From the NCBI GenBank assembly GCA_005805375.1, contig SYMT01000340.1:1-42769 (forward strand): a stretch of 42,769 bases of DNA, in the 5' to 3' direction. The DNA comes from Actinomycetota bacterium (GTDB lineage Bacteria; Armatimonadota; SYMT01). Shown here piece after piece: positions 36,676 through 42,769 of the stretch (its first letter is position 1; every line of letters begins with the position of its first letter). Both the position numbers and the translations under genes were made by a program. A model generated the notes under the pieces. The model was not told the DNA's origin. It worked only from the letters and a program-made list of their open reading frames with translations, and searched no databases.

Positions 36676-37587
36676 ATGGCCAACGTCTATGATCAGGGTG
36701 CGCGATACACCCTCCGGCTTGACATCCCGGGCTTGCTCCCGTGGTTGCTCCAACCTCCGCTCGCCGCGACACTCCTGTTTCGCGATTGGCTCGACACTCG
36801 CAGTGTTCCGTATCCCGGCGAACCCGACCGGGTCTGTGATACAGTAGCCGCGCTCGATAGCCTGGTGGATCCCCACTGGCTGGGCGCCCTCCTGATGGAC
36901 CCCCAAACTCGTCCGGACCCGCGTATCCGGTTGCGGACCGTCGAGTATGTCATCCGACTGGTGAGTAGCCTGGAGTGTGGTACGCGGCCGGGGGAGTGGT
37001 ACCAGATCGTTGCCGTGGTGCTCAACCTCACCGGGGAAGAGCAGGATGAGACCCTGGAGATGCGGCTTCCCGGCGCGCCCGAAGTGGGGCTTGAGTGGAC
37101 GGTCAAGATCCTCTGTCTCGCGCAGATGTCGGCCGCCGAGACACTGGCGGGGATCGAGCGCGGAGACTGGGGTCGCGCGGTGCTGCCGTTCGTGCCCCTA
37201 CTGCATTGAGGAGGCGAAGCGGATACGATAGAGAAGTGGAAAGAGTTGGCCGCCCAGGAGCCGGACGATCGGCGGCGCAGCGACTACGGCGGGTTGGCGC
37301 AAGTTTTCGCCAACCTGAAACTCTGGTCCAGGGTCTGGCAAGATGCTCTGAAGGAGTGGGATGTGCTCACCTCGCCTATCGTGGAACAGTGGAAGGCGGA
37401 AGCGGCTGCGCAGGCGAATCTGCGTGAGGCCCGCAAGATCGTGATGCTCGCCGGGCGGGCGAAGCTGGGCGAACCGCCGGCGCGCAAGGTGGCGGATCTG
37501 GACGCGGTCACCGACCTGAATGCGCTGGAACAAATGGTAGTGCGGCTGTTTACGGTAGATACCTGGGACGAATTGCTCAAGGTCTGA
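36676..37587 (+). pseudogene. Rpn-related / PD-(D/E)XK-like family protein interrupted by an in-frame TGA (37207-37209)
   Basis: MANVYDQGARYTLRLDIPGLLPWLL...DTRSVPYPGEPDRVCDTVAALDSL...GRAVLPFVPLLH*GGEADTIEKWKELAAQEPDDRRRSDYGGLAQVFANL...: same frame continues across the TGA. Confidence 0.75.
37225..37587 (+). repeat. Direct-repeat copy 1 of a 363/375-nt coding segment (mate 41112-41486)
   Basis: By-eye comparison: 6 substitutions and one 12-nt indel relative to 41112-41486. Confidence 0.95.
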
Positions 37588-37785
37588 CCGCAGGTCGCCC
37601 GGCGCGGGCAACCGTATTCGATGAGCTGGCGCAAAACCCGCAAGCGCCAGGCTGAATTGTCGCACCCCCAGGTGACCGTGGGGTCCGCCGCTTCTGCGCG
37701 GCTCCCCCAGATGCCGCCGCGTCTCCTCGCGGGTGGAGGACTAATTCGTCGAGCTTCCCTCAGTCCAGCGTGCGCGCCGCTGCGC

Positions 37786-39117
37786 CTACCTGGCCGGCGC
37801 CGGGGACGTCTCCCCTTTTGGCTTCGGCTGGTCCAGCCAGATCGGTGTCAGATCCAGCCCATCCCGTTCTCCCAGCACCACGTTAAGGCTGCGCACCAGG
37901 ATCCAGCCACGCTTCCATTCCCAGGTCACCCGCCACCGTTCGCCCACCTGCTGGAGCGCTTCCCAGACGCGGGCATTCTCGATCGGCTCGTGCAGCATTC
38001 GGCCTCCGCTCCGTCGGTAGTAGTCATCGAAGCCGGGATCCCCATGTGCGAGGATCGGAATGCCTGTCTGCTCGTGGATCTGCAGCAACGCGCCTCCCAG
38101 CGTGGTGGTGCGCTGCTTTCCATCGGAAGGCTCGACGAACTGCTGCTGGATAGTGACCCGCTGCTGCAGTACGGGATCAGTGGTGTTGGCGGGAGAGTGT
38201 GCCTTTCGCCAGGTCGTCTGTTCCGTCTCAATGGCGTCCTGCAGCCACTTCGGCAGGCTGGGGTGAACCCGACCCGGAAGTCCCAGAAAGTTCGGAGCAC
38301 CGCTGCCTCCGTCCAGAGTGTGGCGCATCATCACCCAGAGGGAGGGCCGCTGCGGTATTCCGGAGAGGCGGAACTCTACCTTCGTCAGGGGATAGTCGCG
38401 ATCGCCGTCAAAAGTGCCAGTCACCACCCTCGTGCCGTCCGAAGCCTTGGTGCTTGTGGTGCTGAACACTCCCCGCCACGTCTGCCGCACAATCGCCTGC
38501 TGCCGGAGGGTTAGCTGCGCGTAGGGGATCATCTGACGTTCGCCCCGCAGCACGGCATCCCACAGGCCGGGGGAGAACTCCGCCACAAGGCGGATCATTG
38601 TCGGCGAGGCGTGGGCCAGGCGAGGGTTGGTGGAGGATAGATTGCGGTGCTCCTCGTCGGAGAGCGACCCGGCGGCAACTGCCTGCGCGATCCTGCTCCG
38701 TAACTCGGTACTCCGCTCGCGTTGCAGACGTCGCTCGGTCTCCTGGCAGAGCAGGTCGGGACGCAGCGTGTAACTCCGGGGAGGGACACCTCCCGGCACC
38801 CAGCGGGTAGTACCGGGTCGGGTCATCGTGACATCCGCTAACGCCGCCATCACTTCGGAGATGGGACGGGCCTTGCACAACACATGGTGCCGCCGCCTCC
38901 GGAGGTGGTCCACCGTGTGCAGTGGAAGGCGCACCCGCTCGGATGTTTGCCCCAGGAGCTCCTCCACCGGAAGGTACAATTCCCGCAGACTGATCGGTAC
39001 CCGAAGGCGAGGATCTGCCAGCGAGGCATCGGGGGTCATTGCCCAACTCCGCTGCGCCATCCCACAGATGGTGACAAGCAAGCCAGCGGCGAGGACCTGC
39101 GAGGGTAACATGTCGCG
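37786..39117 (-). CDS. Hypothetical secreted protein
   Basis: Signal-peptide-like MLPSQVLAAGLLVTICGMAQRSWA; long coding ORF; C-terminal WEALQQVGERWRVTWEWKRGWILVRS block; exact start uncertain (ORF opens at 39207). Confidence 0.65.
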   Translation of the reverse strand, partial: RDMLPSQVLAAGLLVTICGMAQRSWAMTPDASLADPRLRVPISLRELYLPVEELLGQTSERVRLPLHTVDHLRRRRHHVLCKARPISEVMAALADVTMTRPGTTRWVPGGVPPRSYTLRPDLLCQETERRLQRERSTELRSRIAQAVAAGSLSDEEHRNLSSTNPRLAHASPTMIRLVAEFSPGLWDAVLRGERQMIPYAQLTLRQQAIVRQTWRGVFSTTSTKASDGTRVVTGTFDGDRDYPLTKVEFRLSGIPQRPSLWVMMRHTLDGGSGAPNFLGLPGRVHPSLPKWLQDAIETEQTTWRKAHSPANTTDPVLQQRVTIQQQFVEPSDGKQRTTTLGGALLQIHEQTGIPILAHGDPGFDDYYRRSGGRMLHEPIENARVWEALQQVGERWRVTWEWKRGWILVRSLNVVLGERDGLDLTPIWLDQPKPKGETSPAPAR

Positions 39118-39255
39118 CCGTCCTCCCTCCCAGCCAGGACGAGAGAGACGGGTGCTGCCTTTGGGTCGCATCCAGATCATCATACTCCTCGGGTAGTGGT
39201 GTATCACCTCGACGAGAGTTGGCTGTACTGGTCCCAGCCAGCCTGTTCGGTGTTG

Positions 39256-39858
39256 TTACAGCGGAGGAGTAACTGCTCGAGAGGTCCAGTTCTCCTCCAC
39301 CCCGGTCCATACACCGATCTCCAACCTCTGGACCCGATTTGCGGGCCCGATCGAGGGACTTCCCGGACTCCAGGTGGATTCAAAGGACTGATTGTCATAG
39401 TGGAGCGTGTGAAGCCCGCCAGGGGCTGAGTGTAGCTTCTGTTCGATCTGAAAGCCGTTCCCAATATCGGTATAGATGCGAATGTCGAAAAAGAACTCGA
39501 GTTCGAGACCGTCGGTTTCGGTTCCCGCGCCGCAGGTGCCGGAGAACTCGTACCCCACCTTATGGGGACCGTGTCCGGTGAACACCTGCTTGCAAGCTGC
39601 CGCAGTGTGATTGAGGTAGTCGATTCCGCGACCACCACCCTCATCGGTGGTGCTCCGCTTCACCACATGGGCAGCCACGAGCAGCGAAGCATCACCCATT
39701 GCGTTATTCTTCAGGTCGGTGACATTCGCCCACGTCCCATCACCGGGGGCATGGACCAGCACACCCTCTTGCGGGTCGTCCGCCAGAACGACGGAGGCGA
39801 TGACGACTACGAGACTGAACGGCCAGGCCAGGAACCGTTGAATTCTTCGACCATGCAT
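39256..39858 (-). CDS. Hypothetical secreted protein
   Basis: MHGRRIQRFLAWPFSLVVVIASVVLADDPQEG signal peptide; coding-like GTCGAGTETDGLELEFFFDIRIYTDIGNGFQIEQ. Confidence 0.6.
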   Translation of the reverse strand: MHGRRIQRFLAWPFSLVVVIASVVLADDPQEGVLVHAPGDGTWANVTDLKNNAMGDASLLVAAHVVKRSTTDEGGGRGIDYLNHTAAACKQVFTGHGPHKVGYEFSGTCGAGTETDGLELEFFFDIRIYTDIGNGFQIEQKLHSAPGGLHTLHYDNQSFESTWSPGSPSIGPANRVQRLEIGVWTGVEENWTSRAVTPPL

Positions 39859-40049
39859 CTGCGCGTCTCCTGTGAGTGCTGTGAGAAGTCCATGTTTCGA
39901 ACACTTTGTGTCCTGATGTCCAATTGGACTTCGTTCAGGAGAAGTGTACCCCCCGGGAGAATTTGTCAACATCTTGTGAGCGCGCCTTCTAGGCACCTCT
40001 TGCGATTGCTAGGTCGAGGACCATTGTATCGTTTGGATTTCCGCCATTC

Positions 40050-40735
40050 GTTGGACAGGCAGTTGGCTCCATCCTCAATGAATGCTTCGGCCAGCGTGCT
40101 CAGAAGTTGGCAGAGCCGGTGACGGAGTGGGTCGCGGATCCCCACCTCCCCGAGCGCCAGGCGGGCTGGGTCCCAGACGACGCGCCGGAATACATCCGGC
40201 AGGTCTTGCGGGGGCAGTGCGGTGTGCGCCGGCCGACGGCCCGTGGCGGGGGGTGCTGCTCTCAACGTTGACGCCCACGATGGTCCTGGAGTTGACCGGG
40301 CAACCTCTGGCCAGACGCGATGCCCCCGTGGCTGTGTGGCACGCCTCTGGGCGCTCCGATGGCCAGCGCGGCGGCGGGGTGGAGACGGCCAATACGGGAG
40401 ACAAACAGGGGTTCGGTCTGACCAAACGGAGCAAGCGGCGTTTTGAGGCGCAGCAGATGCAGGTGTACTTGCAACAGTGAGCGCATCACGTGCTCATCTG
40501 GGGCAAGCGCTGGCTGTTGCCGCGGGCGCCGGTCTTGCAACGGCAAGAGACCCTCCGGCTCGTGCGCGAAGCGTTTGGGATCGGCGGGATCGTGGTGTCA
40601 GAGACGGGAGAGGTGCGCCGGACTGCGCTCAATGGAGACCACCACCTGGCGCGGCAGTGGGTTGGCGCGCTCCAGGCGCTCAGCGACACGGAGCAGTTGG
40701 CGGTCAATTTGGACCAAACTTACGGAGTATGCTGA
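40050..40735 (+). pseudogene. Degenerate transposase (DDE-type, C-terminal part) with a frameshift and an in-frame TGA
   Basis: KLAEPVTEWVADPHLPERQAGWVPDDAPEYIRQVL (frame 0), then GVLLSTLTPTMVLELTGQP...DGQRGGGVETANTGDKQGFGLTKRSKRRFEAQQMQVYLQQ*AHHVLIWGKRWLLPRAPVLQRQETLRLVREAFGIGGIVV. Confidence 0.65.
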
Positions 40736-41111
40736 GGACGATCGGGAAGGGGCGGAGGCGCACATCCGGCGACCGCGCCAGGATGGGCGACCGGCCGTCG
40801 AGTATCTGCAGCCCACCCGGACCTCCGCCTGTTACCACTCCCCTTTGCCTGGCACTCGCATGCGGAGACTTAGCGGGGGCCGATCTTCCCGCGAAATGCC
40901 CTCTTCCGGGGCTGCCGATCTCCCATCACGGGGACTCGTCCCAGGCGCATTGTCGTCCGATCTCGCCCACCCGAAATTGGCGTCTCGGTCCGCTTCGAAA
41001 AGCCCGTTTTCGCAACGATCCCTGGACGACACGTCGAAACGGGGAGCGCAGCAGCGCAGATATTCTTGTGGTGGGTTCACCTGACCACACCTTTCCAGGT
41101 TGAAATTGGAG

Positions 41112-41486
41112 ACGATAGAGAAGTGGAAAGAGCTGGCCGCCCAGGAGCCGGACGATCGGCGGCGCAGCGACTACGGCGGGTTGGCGCAAGTTTTCGCCAA
41201 CCTGAAACCCTGGTCCAGGGTCTGGCAAGATGCTCTGAAGGAGTGGGATGTGCTCACCTCGCCTATCGTGGAACAGTGGAAGGCGGAAGCGGCTGCGACG
41301 GCTGCTGCGCAGGCGAATCTGAATGAGGCCCGCAAGATCGTGATGCTCGCCGGGCGGGCGAAGCTGGGCGAACCGCCGGCGCGCAAGGTGGCGGATCTGG
41401 ACGCGGTCACCGACCTGAACGCGCTGGAACAACTGGTAGTGCGGCTGTTTACGGTAGATACCTGGGACGAATTGCTCAAGGTCTGA
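41112..41486 (+). pseudogene. Duplicated C-terminal fragment of the 36676..37587 gene (direct-repeat copy 2)
   Basis: TIEKWKELAAQEPDDRRRSDYGGLAQVFANLKPWSRVWQDALKEWDVLTSPIVEQWKAEAAATAAAQANLNEARKIVMLAGRAKLGEPPARKVADLDAVTDLNALEQLVVRLFTVDTWDELLKV; N-terminal portion missing. Confidence 0.85.
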
Positions 41487-41665
41487 CCGCTGGGCGCCCG
41501 GGTCGGGCACTGGCTCCCGATGGCATGGTGCAAGGTTCGCCAGCGCCGGACGGAATGGTCGCACCCCCCAGGCGACCGTCGCGACCGGGGTGCATTGGGC
41601 AGACGGGCCGCGCAGCAGGATTGTCCCGTGCGCGGCTCGCGTGTCCGGTGCGGGACCGGATGACC

Positions 41666-42004
41666 CTAGATCGCGTCGTTTCCGCGTTCACCGGTTCGGA
41701 TGCGTACCGCATCCGAAAGCTTCCAGACGAAGATCTTGCCGTCCCCCACCTCACCGGTGAGGCACGCGCGTCGAATGGTTTCGATCACCTGTTCCGTCTG
41801 GTCATCGCCGGTGACCACTTCGACTTTCAGCTTGGGAAGCAAACGAACCCGGTACTCCAGCCCGCGATACCGCTCCACATAGCCTGCCTGCCGACCCGCG
41901 CCGCGCACCTCCGTCACGGTCATCCCCGTGATCCCCATCTCTTCGAGTTGGTGCTGTAACTCTTCCAACCGTTCCGGCCGGATGATGACTTCTATTTTTG
42001 TCAC
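41666..42004 (-). CDS. glnK: Nitrogen regulatory protein P-II
   Basis: MTKIEVIIRPERLEELQHQLEEMGITGMTVTEVRGAGRQAGYVERYRGLEYRVRLLPKLKVEVVTGDDQTEQVIETIRRACLTGEVGDGKIFVWKLSDAVRIRTGERG; T-loop YRG Tyr conserved. Confidence 0.95.
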   Translation of the reverse strand: MTKIEVIIRPERLEELQHQLEEMGITGMTVTEVRGAGRQAGYVERYRGLEYRVRLLPKLKVEVVTGDDQTEQVIETIRRACLTGEVGDGKIFVWKLSDAVRIRTGERGNDAI

Positions 42005-42061
42005 GTCTGGTCCTCGCTCTCCCTGGGGAGCAGACGGCTCACCGGGGCGAGCCGTCCGTCA

Positions 42062-42769
42062 CTACAGAATATATCCCTCTTCGCCGTGTTGGCTCACGTC
42101 CAGTCCCGATTGCTCTTCGCCCGGCGGAACTCTAAGGCCAATCATTTTATCAATGAGCTTCAGCAGGACGAAGCTCACCCCTCCGGCGAAGACCCAGGTT
42201 GCGGCGACTCCGATGATCTGGGTGACTAACTGCTGCGGGTTGCCTGCCAGCAAGCCATCTTGCCCTGCAGAGTTGACCACCTTGGTGGCGAAGACACCGG
42301 TCAGGATGGCGCCGATCGTTCCCCCCACTCCGTGGACTCCGAACGTATCCAGACTGTCGTCGTAGCCCAGCTTGCCCTTGGAGATGACCGCGAAGTAGCA
42401 GATGATCGAGGTGATCACGCCGATGAGGATAGCACCAACCGGGTTGACAAAACCCGCTGCCGGGGTGATTCCGACCAATCCCGCCACGGCGCCCGACGCA
42501 GCCCCCAATGCCGTCGGCTTGCCGGTCTTGGCCCACTCGACCGCCAGCCACGCCATCATCGCCGCCGCCGCTGCAATGTGAGTATTGACGAAAGCGGTCA
42601 CCGCCAGTCCGTTGGCTTCAAGTGCGCTCCCCCCGTTGAACCCGTACCAGCCGAACCAGAGCAACCCGGTGCCGAGGAGGGTCATCGTCAGATTGTGGGG
42701 CCGCATTTCGTCGTTCGGGTAGCCTCGCCGCTTGCCGATCACCATCACTGCGACGAGGGCGCTGACGCC
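42062..42769 (-). CDS. amt: Ammonium transporter, C-terminal part (truncated by the window end)
   Basis: NLTMTLLGTGLLWFGWYGFNGGSALEANGLAVTAFVNTHIAAAAAMMAWLAVEW...DDSLDTFGVHGVGGTIGAILTGVFA; paired with glnK. Confidence 0.96.
   Translation of the reverse strand, partial: GVSALVAVMVIGKRRGYPNDEMRPHNLTMTLLGTGLLWFGWYGFNGGSALEANGLAVTAFVNTHIAAAAAMMAWLAVEWAKTGKPTALGAASGAVAGLVGITPAAGFVNPVGAILIGVITSIICYFAVISKGKLGYDDSLDTFGVHGVGGTIGAILTGVFATKVVNSAGQDGLLAGNPQQLVTQIIGVAATWVFAGGVSFVLLKLIDKMIGLRVPPGEEQSGLDVSQHGEEGYIL

Overview
GC-rich bacterial chromosomal window, densely coding on both strands, with about 35 supportable CDSs. Taxonomy is not established; the gene style is reminiscent of Armatimonadota or a related lineage (weak guess). 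Housekeeping and recognisable genes: bifunctional fucokinase/fucose-1-P guanylyltransferase, ftsY, gatC-gatA, a glnK/P-II plus amt pair at the right edge, M14 carboxypeptidase, SGNH hydrolase, DegT aminotransferase plus GT2, and a di-haem oxidoreductase plus DUF2330. Most notable blocks: (1) a tight operon of a sigma-like factor, an HTH protein and a 1155-aa fusion of an ImmA/IrrE-type HExxH protease, a UvrD/PcrA-type helicase and a Cys-cluster PD-(D/E)XK-like C-terminus (about 15.3-20.5 kb), which is the best candidate for an undescribed DNA-damage or conflict system; (2) a DUF4178 x2, small TM protein, DUF350 and membrane aminopropyltransferase cluster (10.7-15.0 kb); (3) a two-gene RNA-repair cassette of RNA ligase and HD-polynucleotide kinase (27.5-29.4 kb); (4) an amidase with a mini GatC/AtzG-like partner (3.4-4.95 kb); (5) an accessory, decaying 36.6-41.6 kb segment with a roughly 98% identical direct duplication, two reading frames interrupted by in-frame TGA, and a transposase remnant. 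Several gene relics (DUF421 C-terminus, a truncated paralog of the 37.8-39.1 kb secreted protein, a frameshifted membrane protein) and long inverted repeats are also visible. No tRNA, rRNA or CRISPR array was recognised. All homology calls come from reading the translated sequence and remembered family motifs; no database search was run.
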